Assembly (NCBI RefSeq): GCF_051912485.1
Contig: NZ_CP196822.1
Coordinates: 1,922,001 to 1,986,000 of the forward strand
Origin: Nitrobacter sp051912485
GTDB lineage: Bacteria > Pseudomonadota > Alphaproteobacteria > Rhizobiales > Xanthobacteraceae
DNA length: 64,000 bases
Direction of reading: 5' to 3'
This document shows positions 52,122 through 59,982 of this stretch, piece by piece (the stretch's first letter is position 1; the number at the start of each line of letters is the position of its first letter). Position numbers and translations under genes: made by a program. The notes under the pieces are model-generated. The model was not told the DNA's origin. It saw only the letters and a program-made list of their open reading frames with translations, and ran no database searches.

Positions 52122-53118
52122 CGAACGCCACCGCCCAATAGGCCAGCGCGGCAACAATCGCCGATGCGGGGATGGTGATGACCCACGCATAGACGATCGA
52201 ACTCGCAACGTTCCAGCGCACCGCCGATAGTCGCCGTGCCGCGCCGACGCCGACGATGGCGCCGGTGATTGTGTGGGTGGTCGACACCGGGACGCCGAGA
52301 AACGTCGCCATGAACAGTGTCGCCGCGCCGCCGGTCTCCGCGCAAAAGCCCTGCATTGGCGTCAGCTTGGTGATGCGAAGGCCCATGGTCCGCACGATCC
52401 GCCAGCCGCCCATCAGAGTCCCCAGCGCCATTGCGGCCTGACATGCCAGCACGACCCAGAAAGGAACCTCGAAATGATCGCCGAGATGACCTTGCGAATA
52501 CAACAGCACCGCGATGATGCCCATGGTCTTCTGCGCATCGTTGCCGCCGTGGCCCAGCGAATAAAGTGATGCAGAAAAGAACTGAAAGATGCGGAACGCG
52601 CGATCGACCGCGAAAGGCGTCGAGCGCACCGATAGCCACGAGACGATGGCGACCAGCACCAGAGCAAGCAGGAACCCGACCAGCGGCGACAATACGATCG
52701 CAATCAGCGTCTTCGACAGACCGCTCCAGACCGCCGCCGAGAAGCCGGCCTTCGCGACGCCCCCACCGAACAGGCCGCCGATCAACGCATGTGAACTGCT
52801 CGACGGAATCCCGAGCGCCCAGGTGACCAGATTCCACACCATGGCGCCGACCAGTGCAGCGAAGATCACCTGCGGGTCGATCACGCTGGGCTCAATGATC
52901 CCGGTGCCGATGGTGTTGGCGACGTGCAGGCCGAACACCAGAAACGCGATGAAGTTGAAGAACGCCGCCCAGAGCACCGCGTATTGCGGCCGCAGCACCC
53001 GGGTCGAGACAATGGTCGCGATCGAATTCGCCGCGTCGTGCAGGCCATTCAGAAAATCGAACAGCAGCGCGACGGCGATCAGGCCGACGAGAATCGGAAG
53101 ACCAAGCATGGCGTCCAC
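52114..53118 (-). CDS. pit: Inorganic phosphate transporter, PiT family
   Basis: A 334-residue polytopic proton- or metal-coupled phosphate permease. Both inverted family signatures are present: FDFLNGLHDAANSIATIVSTR near the N-terminus and GHGGNDAQKTMGII in the middle, with IPSSSSHALIGGL and VPVSTTHTITGAIVG repeats. It is preceded by a DUF47 gene 14 bases away on the same strand, the usual Pit partner. Low-affinity, high-capacity phosphate uptake is expected. Confidence 0.94.
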   Translation of the reverse strand: MDAMLGLPILVGLIAVALLFDFLNGLHDAANSIATIVSTRVLRPQYAVLWAAFFNFIAFLVFGLHVANTIGTGIIEPSVIDPQVIFAALVGAMVWNLVTWALGIPSSSSHALIGGLFGGGVAKAGFSAAVWSGLSKTLIAIVLSPLVGFLLALVLVAIVSWLSVRSTPFAVDRAFRIFQFFSASLYSLGHGGNDAQKTMGIIAVLLYSQGHLGDHFEVPFWVVLACQAAMALGTLMGGWRIVRTMGLRITKLTPMQGFCAETGGAATLFMATFLGVPVSTTHTITGAIVGVGAARRLSAVRWNVASSIVYAWVITIPASAIVAALAYWAVAFVK

Positions 53119-53132
53119 GGCGCGGCCCTGCC

Positions 53133-53789
53133 CTATACCTGCTCGATGACGATGCTGTTGATCTCGTTGGCAACGTCGTCGAAGCGGTCGGCGACCTTCT
53201 CCAGGTGATCGTAGATCTCGACGCCGACAATGAAGTCCATCGCGCTGGCGTTTCTGTGTTTCAGGAAAAGTTCCTTCAGGCCGATATCGTGCAGATCATC
53301 CACACGCCCTTCCAGCTTTCCGAGTTCCTCGGTGATCGCCGTCAGCATCGCGACGTTGTTGCTAATGTGCTCAAGCAGCGGCAGCGCGCGGCCGACCAGA
53401 TTGGCGCATTCCACGATCAGCGCGCCGATCTCACGCATCGGCGGCTCAAAGGTTCGCACCTCAAACAGCACAACGGCCTTCGCCGTCTGCTGCATCTGGT
53501 CGATGGCGTCGTCCATCGAGGTGATCAGGTTCTTGATGTCGACGCGGTCGAACGGGGTGATGAAGGTGCGGCGGACCGCAGTCAACACCTCGCGCGTGAT
53601 GTTATCCGCGTCGTTTTCGAATTGGCTGACCCGCTGGCAGAACACTGGTGTTTCTTCGCCGCCGTTCAGCATTCCCTGAAGTGCATGCGCGCCCTGCACA
53701 ATCGTCTGCGAATGGCGGGCAAACAGATCGAAAAAACGCTCCTCTTTCGGCAGAAAGGACCGGAACCAACGCAGCATCGCAGCATCCAC
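53133..53789 (-). CDS. DUF47 / PhoU-like Pit accessory protein
   Basis: A 218-residue helical protein of the DUF47 family (TIGR00153-like), structurally related to PhoU. Features: RWFRSFLPKEERFFDLFARH, the acidic FENDADNITREVL, TPFDRVDIKNLITSMDDAIDQ, and EIYDHLEKVADRFDDVANEI. It likely regulates the adjacent PiT transporter. The start at 53789 (MDAAMLRWF) is used; MLRWF at 53777 is an alternative. First gene of a two-gene operon. Confidence 0.92.
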   Translation of the reverse strand: MDAAMLRWFRSFLPKEERFFDLFARHSQTIVQGAHALQGMLNGGEETPVFCQRVSQFENDADNITREVLTAVRRTFITPFDRVDIKNLITSMDDAIDQMQQTAKAVVLFEVRTFEPPMREIGALIVECANLVGRALPLLEHISNNVAMLTAITEELGKLEGRVDDLHDIGLKELFLKHRNASAMDFIVGVEIYDHLEKVADRFDDVANEINSIVIEQV

Positions 53790-53932
53790 TTTGCAGACAA
53801 AGAAACCGGGCCGCCAGTCCGGGTCGCACGGGTGTCATAAACCATTTCCGGGAAGGCTGGGCAATCCGCATCGCAACCGACGGGATCATCCACCGGTTTG
53901 TGCGCCCCAAAAGGCTCTATTCGCGCGATAAA

Positions 53933-54904
53933 TTACAGCGATCGCTTAAAATAATGAGCAATTTCGCCGACAATACCGCGGCGGAAGGTCAGCACGCAGA
54001 TAACGAAAATCGCGCCCTGGATCACCGTGACCCATTGCCCGAAACCAGCCAGATACTGCTGCATGGCGATGATCGCGAAGGCACCGACGACAGGGCCGAA
54101 TACTGTGCCAAGGCCGCCCACCAGCGTCATCAGCACGATTTCACCCGACATCGTCCAGTGCACGTCGGTCAGCGAAGCGTTCTGCGCCGCGAGTACCTTG
54201 AGCGATCCAGCAAGCCCGGCAAGCGTACCCGACAGGATATAGGCCAGAAGCTTGTATTGATCTGTCTTGTAGCCCAGGGAAATCGCGCGCTGTTCGTTCT
54301 CGCGGATCGCCTTCAGCACCTCGCCGAACGGCGAGTTGATGGCGCGGTAGATCACCAGGAAGCCGAATAGAAAGCCGCCCAAAATGACGTAATAGAGTGT
54401 GTTCGGATGCGACAGATCGATAACCCCGAACATTTTCCCCTGGGGAACTCCCTGAATGCCGTCTTCGCCATGAGTGAACGGCGTTTGCAGATAGATGAAG
54501 TAAAGAAGCTGGGCGAGCGCCAGTGTAATCATCGCGAAATAGATGCCTTGCCGGCGAATGGCGACAACGCCGGTGACAACAGCCAGCAAAGCCGCGGCGA
54601 CGACGCCGGCGACGATGCCAAGTTCGGGCGGGAAACCCCACACCTTCAGGGCGTGCGCGCTGACGTAGCCGGACGTCCCGAGAAACATCGCATGGCCGAA
54701 CGACAACAGACCACCGTAGCCAAGCAGCAGATTGAACGCGCAGGCGAGCAGCGCGAAGCAAAGCCCCTGCATCACGAAGTATGGGTAGATCCCGGTCATC
54801 GGAACGATGGCCAGCACAGCCGTCATGAGGACGAAAACAATCATCTCGTCGCCGACGACGCGGCGGTTTGAGGTCCCAGTGCTGCCGTCGGTCAATGCTG
54901 CCAT
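53933..54904 (-). CDS. livM: Branched-chain amino acid-type ABC permease (LivM)
   Basis: A 323-residue inner-membrane permease with about nine to ten hydrophobic segments. Signatures: FNLLLGYGGLLSFGHAMFLG, YFAMITLALAQLLYFIYLQT, the EAA-like IRENEQRAISLGY, and VGGLGTVFGPVVGAF. It pairs with LivH, whose stop lies one base upstream of this start, and with LivG/LivF. A hydrophilic N-terminus of about 20 residues precedes the first helix. The substrate may be amino acids, urea or other small compounds. Confidence 0.93.
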   Translation of the reverse strand: MAALTDGSTGTSNRRVVGDEMIVFVLMTAVLAIVPMTGIYPYFVMQGLCFALLACAFNLLLGYGGLLSFGHAMFLGTSGYVSAHALKVWGFPPELGIVAGVVAAALLAVVTGVVAIRRQGIYFAMITLALAQLLYFIYLQTPFTHGEDGIQGVPQGKMFGVIDLSHPNTLYYVILGGFLFGFLVIYRAINSPFGEVLKAIRENEQRAISLGYKTDQYKLLAYILSGTLAGLAGSLKVLAAQNASLTDVHWTMSGEIVLMTLVGGLGTVFGPVVGAFAIIAMQQYLAGFGQWVTVIQGAIFVICVLTFRRGIVGEIAHYFKRSL

Positions 54905-54905
54905 G

Positions 54906-55781
54906 TCAGACCGCCCGCCCCGTCAATCCCGTTGGCTTCACCAGCAGCACGAGCACCATCAGCACGAAAACCACGGTATTGGAGGCCTCGGGATAAAAAT
55001 ACTTCGTCAGTCCCTCGATCACACCGAGCGCAAATCCCGTGATGATCGATCCCATGATCGATCCCATGCCGCCGATCACCACCACCGCAAACACCACGAT
55101 GATCAGATCGGCTCCCATCAGCGGCCGCACCTGATTGATCGGCGCAGACAGCACGCCGGCGAGTGCCGCGAGACCGACGCCCAATCCGTAGGTCAGCGTA
55201 ATCATGCGCGGCACGTTGATGCCGAACGCGCGCACTAGTGTGGGATTCTCTGTCGCCGCGCGTAAATAGGCGCCAAGCCGGGTCCGTTCGATCAAGTACC
55301 AGGTGGCGATACAGACCACCAGCGAACATACGATCACCCAGCCGCGGTAGATCGGCAGGAACATGAAGCCGAGATTGATGCCGCCCTGCAATTCGCTGGG
55401 AATGGCATAGGGCAGTCCGGAAGAGCCGAAATAGTTCTGGAACACGCCCTGAATGATCAGCGCGAGACCGAAGGTCAGCAGCAATCCATACAGATGATCC
55501 AGCCCGGTCAACCATTTCAGCATGGTCCGCTCCATGAGCATGCCGAACATGCCCACGAGAACCGGTGCAATGATCAGCGCCGGCCAGTATCCGATCCCAA
55601 ACACGTTGAGCAGGAAATAGGCGCAGAACGCACCCATCATGTAGACCGCGCCATGCGCGAAGTTGATGATGTTGAGCATGCCGAAGATCACGGCGAGGCC
55701 GAGACTCAGCAGCGCATAGAACGAGCCGTTGATCAGCCCGACCAGAAGCTGCGCGGAAAGAGCCTGCAGATTGATCGACAT
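54906..55781 (-). CDS. livH: Branched-chain amino acid-type ABC permease (LivH)
   Basis: A 291-residue permease. Typical motifs: LLVGLINGSFYALLSLGLAVIFGMLNIINFAHGA split over two helices, VEGLTKYFYP-like C-terminal segment, RAATENPTLVRAFGINVPR (EAA-type loop contacting the ATPases) and VVIGGMGSIMGSIITG. It lies between the binding protein gene and livM, within one operon on the minus strand. Confidence 0.93.
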   Translation of the reverse strand: MSINLQALSAQLLVGLINGSFYALLSLGLAVIFGMLNIINFAHGAVYMMGAFCAYFLLNVFGIGYWPALIIAPVLVGMFGMLMERTMLKWLTGLDHLYGLLLTFGLALIIQGVFQNYFGSSGLPYAIPSELQGGINLGFMFLPIYRGWVIVCSLVVCIATWYLIERTRLGAYLRAATENPTLVRAFGINVPRMITLTYGLGVGLAALAGVLSAPINQVRPLMGADLIIVVFAVVVIGGMGSIMGSIITGFALGVIEGLTKYFYPEASNTVVFVLMVLVLLVKPTGLTGRAV

Positions 55782-55888
55782 GTTGCTCTCGGTTTCGTCC
55801 CGTCTGTAACGATAACCAGTGGTCCAATTAACTCAACTAGTGCGTAACGGTGTCCCGGCGGCTCAGCACCGCCGGGGCGAGCGCAGCG

Positions 55889-57109
55889 TCAATGCTTCAC
55901 CAGAGGGCACTTGCTTTCCGACAACGGCCGGAACGCCTGCTCTCCGGGCGTGGTGCCGATTAGCTTATAGAGATCCCATGCGCCCTTCGACTCCGCAGGC
56001 GTCTTGACTTCGAACAGGTAGGCCGGATGAATGGCCCGGCCGTCGATCCGGATCGTACCCTTCCCGAACAGCGGATCGTCGGTCGGCATCTCTTTCATCT
56101 TGGCCACCACCTTGGCGCCGTCATGCGGGTTGCCGCCGAGCGCCTCCAGCGCCTTGAAGTAGTGCAGCAGGCCAGCATAGACGCCTGCATGAACCATTGT
56201 CGGCATCGCATGCGTTTTCAGGCGTTCGCTGAAGCGCTTCGAGAAGGCCCGGGTCTGGTCGTTGGCGTCCCAGTAGAACGTCTCGCTCAGGTTAAGCCCC
56301 TGCGCCACGTTGAGACCAAGCGAGTGGACATCCGACAGAAACATGAGAAGTCCAGCAAGTTTCTGGCCACCCTTGACGATACCGAATTCCGCGGCCTGCT
56401 TGATCGAGTTGGTCGTGTCCCCGCCCGCATTGGCGAGCCCGATCACCTTGGCTTTCGATGCCTGGGCCTGGAGCAGATAGGACGAGAAGTCTGCCGTGTT
56501 CAGCGGCGCCTTGACGCTTCCCAGCACTTTGCCGCCGTTGGCTTTGACGACCGCACTCGTATCGTTCTCGAGCGCATGACCGAAGGCATAGTCCGCCGTG
56601 ATGAAGAACCAGCTATCGCCGCCGGCTTTCACCATCGCACTGCCGGTGCTTTGAGCCAGCATGTATGTGTCGTAGGTGAAGTGGACCGTGTTCGGCGTGC
56701 ACTGCGTGTTGGTCAATTCGGAGGAGCCGGCGCCGGAATCCAGCAGGATGCTGTTCTTCTCCTTCACGATGTTGTTGACTGCGAGCGCAACGCCGGAGTT
56801 CGGCACGTCGGCAATAATGTCGACCTTGTCGGTGTCGATCCACCGGCGCGCGATGCCGGTTCCGATATCGGGCTTGTTCTGGTGATCCGCCGAGATCACA
56901 TCGATTTTCCAGCCCTTGGCCTTCAACCCCGAATCATCGGCCGCCAGCTGTGCCGCGACGACCGAACCCTCTCCGCCGAGGTCGGAATACAGGCTGGAAA
57001 GATCGGTCAGCACGCCGATCTTGACGTTCTTGTCCTGGGCCATCGCGCCGACGGTCATGCCAAAAGTCAGCGCCGTGCCGATGAGTAGAGCTGTTATTCC
57101 GGTCCTCAT
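55889..57109 (-). CDS. ABC transporter substrate-binding protein (Leu/Ile/Val-binding fold)
   Basis: A 406-residue periplasmic binding protein, type 1 fold. Signal peptide to about residue 24 (VGAMA cleavage), then VKIGVLTDLSSLYSDLGG, DHQNKPDIGTGIARRWIDTD, ADVPNSGVALAVNNIV and the long C-terminal lobe. The N-terminal signature is that of family members annotated for branched-chain amino acids or other small organic substrates; specificity is not readable. It lies within the liv operon between livF and livH, separated by 39 and 107 bases. Confidence 0.93.
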   Translation of the reverse strand: MRTGITALLIGTALTFGMTVGAMAQDKNVKIGVLTDLSSLYSDLGGEGSVVAAQLAADDSGLKAKGWKIDVISADHQNKPDIGTGIARRWIDTDKVDIIADVPNSGVALAVNNIVKEKNSILLDSGAGSSELTNTQCTPNTVHFTYDTYMLAQSTGSAMVKAGGDSWFFITADYAFGHALENDTSAVVKANGGKVLGSVKAPLNTADFSSYLLQAQASKAKVIGLANAGGDTTNSIKQAAEFGIVKGGQKLAGLLMFLSDVHSLGLNVAQGLNLSETFYWDANDQTRAFSKRFSERLKTHAMPTMVHAGVYAGLLHYFKALEALGGNPHDGAKVVAKMKEMPTDDPLFGKGTIRIDGRAIHPAYLFEVKTPAESKGAWDLYKLIGTTPGEQAFRPLSESKCPLVKH

Positions 57110-57148
57110 TTTCTCCCACTCCGTTTTGATCCCGTCCGGGGACGCCGC

Positions 57149-57904
57149 CTAAACACCGAGATAGGTATGAAGTTTGTCCATGTTGGCCTGCAATTCGGAA
57201 CTCGCGAAGCCGTCGATGATCTTGCCGTGCTCGACGACGTAAAAGCGGTCAGCGAGCGTCGCGGCGAAGCGGAAATTCTGCTCCACCAGAAGGATCGTGA
57301 ATCCCTCTGACTTCAATCGCGCGATGGTATGGCCGATCTGCCGGATGATGACCGGCGCAAGGCCCTCGGTCGGCTCATCGAGCATCAGGAAGCGCGCACC
57401 TGTACGCAGAATGCGCGCGATCGCCAGCATCTGCTGCTCGCCGCCGGAGAGCTTGGTGCCCTGACTGCTCAGCCGCTCCTTCAGATTGGGAAACAGCGTG
57501 AATATCTGGTCCAGCGACAGGCCGCCGCTGCGGACCTGCGGCGGCAACATCAGGTTCTCGCGCACATCGAGGCTCGCGAAGATGCCGCGCTCCTCCGGAC
57601 AGAACGCAACGCCCAAACGCGCGATCTTGTCCGACGACGCTCGCGAGATGTCTTGATTGTCGAAACGGATCGATCCGGTGCGCTTGCCGATGATGCCCAT
57701 GATCGACTTCAGCGTCGAGGTCTTGCCGGCGCCGTTGCGACCGAGCAGCGTGACGACCTCTCCCGCCGCGACGTTGAAGTTGATGCCGTGAAGGACGTGA
57801 GATTCGCCGTACCACGCTTGGAGATTTTCAACCGTGAGCAGGGTGCCGCCGGCCGGCCTTGCGGAACTGGCAACACCCGATGCGGTCATCGTCCCGTCAG
57901 CCAT
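57149..57904 (-). CDS. livF: ABC transporter ATP-binding protein (LivF)
   Basis: A 251-residue ABC ATPase. Walker A GRNGAGKTSTLK, signature LSGGEQQMLAIAR, Walker B FLMLDEPTEGLAP and the H-loop region LLVEQNFRFA are intact. A 25-residue N-terminal extension precedes LTVENLQAWYGESHVLHG. Its start overlaps the end of livG by eight bases, so it is translationally coupled. Together with LivG it powers the LivHM permease. Confidence 0.95.
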   Translation of the reverse strand: MADGTMTASGVASSARPAGGTLLTVENLQAWYGESHVLHGINFNVAAGEVVTLLGRNGAGKTSTLKSIMGIIGKRTGSIRFDNQDISRASSDKIARLGVAFCPEERGIFASLDVRENLMLPPQVRSGGLSLDQIFTLFPNLKERLSSQGTKLSGGEQQMLAIARILRTGARFLMLDEPTEGLAPVIIRQIGHTIARLKSEGFTILLVEQNFRFAATLADRFYVVEHGKIIDGFASSELQANMDKLHTYLGV

Positions 57905-58652
57905 GACCGGCTCCCAGATAAGCTTCCCTGACGCGCTCGTCCTTGGTCAGGTCGGCATAATTGCCCTCGGCGAGCACCTGCCCGCGTGTCAGCACGGTGA
58001 TGATATCGGATAGGCTGGCGACCACGCTCAGATTGTGCTCGACCATCAGGATCGTGTACTTCGCCGAAATGCGTTTGATGAGCGCGGCGATCCTGTCGAT
58101 GTCCTCGTGGCCCATGCCGGCCATCGGCTCGTCGAGCAGCATCATTTCCGGATCGAGCGCTAGCGTCGTCGCGATCTCCAGGGCGCGCTTGCACCCGTAT
58201 GGCATCTCCACCGCGGGGATTTTCGCGAACTCGCTCAATCCGACGTCGTCCAGCAATTCAAGCGCACGGGGGTTGAAGCGATCGAGTACCGACTTGGAGC
58301 GCCAGAAATCGAAGGAATGGCCGTGCTGACGTTGCAGCGCGACCCGGACATTTTCAAGCGCCGTGAGATGCGGGAAGACCGCCGAAATCTGGAATGACCG
58401 CACCAGTCCGAGCCGCGCCACGTCGGCCGGAGCAAGCGCCGTAATGTCCCGTCCGTTGTAAAAAATCTGACCCGCCGACGGCTTCAGGAACTTGGTTAGC
58501 AGATTAAAGCAGGTGGTTTTCCCCGCGCCGTTGGGGCCGATTAATGCATGAATACTGCCGCGGCGAACGCGTAGACCAACGTCGCGCACGGCGACAAAAC
58601 CGGCAAACTCCTTGGTCAATCCGTGGGTTTCAAGAATGAACTCATTCGCCAC
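57897..58652 (-). CDS. livG: ABC transporter ATP-binding protein (LivG)
   Basis: A 251-residue ABC ATPase, first gene of the liv operon. Walker A GPNGAGKTTCFNL, Walker B MMLLDEPMAGMG and MVEHNLSVVASL follow the LivG pattern. The signature motif is the LivG-type degenerate form (MPYGCKRALEIAT). The start is the ATG at 58652 (MANEFILETHGLTKEF). The upstream region 58653-58910 should carry the operon promoter; I see no clear site there. Confidence 0.95.
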   Translation of the reverse strand: MANEFILETHGLTKEFAGFVAVRDVGLRVRRGSIHALIGPNGAGKTTCFNLLTKFLKPSAGQIFYNGRDITALAPADVARLGLVRSFQISAVFPHLTALENVRVALQRQHGHSFDFWRSKSVLDRFNPRALELLDDVGLSEFAKIPAVEMPYGCKRALEIATTLALDPEMMLLDEPMAGMGHEDIDRIAALIKRISAKYTILMVEHNLSVVASLSDIITVLTRGQVLAEGNYADLTKDERVREAYLGAGHG

Positions 58653-58910
58653 TCAGAATTCCCCCTCAGCTATCGCTCGGTGTCCCCTTCGCGGCTGAGT
58701 CTTTGCTGCCGGGCCCGTTCAGTGCGCTAGAACACCATCGGGCACGGTCGCCTTGTCTGGAATATGACGTCAATGGACGGGGTCACGCAAGGTGCAAAGT
58801 AGCTTTCGGCGGGACTCTGGAGCCCGCACTTCCTCAGCCATTAGTCGAAATGGCGTCGGCGCCGGCCTAGAGGGCACACCGGCGACGTGACAGAACCGAT
58901 CGACGCGGCG

Positions 58911-59276
58911 CTATCCCTTCGCCTTCAGCGCTCGAAGCTCTTTTTCATAAATCTCGGGCTTGAAGCCAACGAGCAGTTTGCCGCCAACCTCCAGCACCGG
59001 ACGCTTGATCATCGACGGCTGATCGAGCATCAACGCCAGCGCCTTCGTTTCATTCAGCCCCGTCTTGTCCGCATCCGGCAATTTGCGAAACGTCGTGCCG
59101 GCGCGGTTGAGCAATGTTTCCCAGCCGAGTTGTGCGGCCCATCCCTTGAGCCGCGCGCGTTCGATGCCGGCGGTCTTGTAATCGTGAAAGTCATAGGCGA
59201 TGCCATGGCCGTCCAGCCACGCGCGCGCCTTCTTCATGGTGTCGCAGTTCTTGATGCCGTAGATGGTATTGGTCAA
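58911..59276 (-). CDS. ArsC/YffB-family thioredoxin-fold protein
   Basis: A 121-residue ArsC-family protein (YffB/Spx-like branch). It starts MTNTIYGIKNCDTMKKARAW, with the single active-site cysteine at residue 11, followed by the HDYKTAGIERARLKGWAAQLG core and IKRPVLEVGGKLLVGFKPEIYE. The likely start is TTG at 59276, with CTGGAGAGC eight bases upstream. Members are glutathione-dependent thiol reductases or have unknown roles; arsenate reduction is not implied without ars genes nearby. Confidence 0.85.
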   Translation of the reverse strand: MTNTIYGIKNCDTMKKARAWLDGHGIAYDFHDYKTAGIERARLKGWAAQLGWETLLNRAGTTFRKLPDADKTGLNETKALALMLDQPSMIKRPVLEVGGKLLVGFKPEIYEKELRALKAKG

Positions 59277-59348
59277 TGCCAGGCTCTCCAGGGATTGCGG
59301 CTTGAAACCGGTGGGGTGGGCCTCATAGCTACGCGAGCCGCCGGGGCC

Positions 59349-59380
59349 TGTGAAGCGGATGCATTGTGAAGCGGATGCAT
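59349..59380 (+). repeat. Perfect 16-bp tandem duplication
   Basis: TGTGAAGCGGATGCAT occurs twice head to tail (59349-59364 and 59365-59380), directly before the ribosome-binding site AGGGAGA of the next gene. It looks like a recent slippage event in a 5' leader. Confidence 0.95.
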
Positions 59381-59392
59381 AGGGAGATTTCC

Positions 59393-59839
59393 GTGGTGAT
59401 GAAACTGTTGGCCGCAGTCGTCCTGCTTTGGAGCCTCGCCGGTCCGGCGATCGCGGCGCCGGACGAGGACGCGGTGCGAGATCTGCTTCATTCGACCTTC
59501 GACAAACCGGAAGCAAAGCTGGTCGTCGGACCGGTGATCGCCACAGCTGGCTACGCGATTGCCGGCTGGACCCAGGGCGAGATGGGCGGTCGCGCCCTCC
59601 TCCAGAATAAGCACGGACACTGGAGCATCATCCTATGCGCCGGGGACGGGATCAGGAGCGCCGAAGCGCTGCGGCATGCCGGCATTGCGCCTGACGTCGC
59701 CGATGAACTCGCTCAGGCGCTCGCGAAGGCCGAGCAAACAGTTCCGGCCGATCGTCTTGCAGCGTTTGCCCGCTTCGAGGGGCTGCTGCGTATGGACGAA
59801 GCGGGCAACCACCCTCCCGTCCACGATCGGGCGCGCTGA
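59393..59839 (+). CDS. Copper uptake system-associated protein
   Basis: A 148-residue exported protein. A signal peptide (MKLLAAVVLLWSLAGPAIA) is followed by DEDAVRDLLHSTFDKPEAKL, the conserved AIAGWTQGEMGGRALL and IILCAGDGIRSAEAL with its cysteine, matching proteins annotated as copper-uptake-system-associated. Metal residues are not obvious, so this naming is by family resemblance. GTG at 59393 is favoured because AGGGAGA sits six bases upstream; the ATG at 59399 is an alternative. Confidence 0.8.
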   Translation: MVMKLLAAVVLLWSLAGPAIAAPDEDAVRDLLHSTFDKPEAKLVVGPVIATAGYAIAGWTQGEMGGRALLQNKHGHWSIILCAGDGIRSAEALRHAGIAPDVADELAQALAKAEQTVPADRLAAFARFEGLLRMDEAGNHPPVHDRAR

Positions 59840-59982
59840 TAGACGACGTCGACTCTCGCTGGCGCAACGCCGATGGCCCAACGGCGGAGCTTTTCAGCCG
59901 TTGCAACCGGCGAACCGGCTGCTATACCGCTGTATCCCGCTTACCTGCGCTCGTTCGCAGGAGTGAGCCACAGGAGACATTG

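Noticed and set aside
58911..59276. Arsenic resistance
   Set aside because: The protein belongs to the YffB/Spx-like branch and there are no arsR, arsB or acr3 genes nearby.
59840..59982. Possible thrS leader regulation
   Set aside because: I looked for a T-box or operator-like structure and found only short, non-specific inverted repeats.
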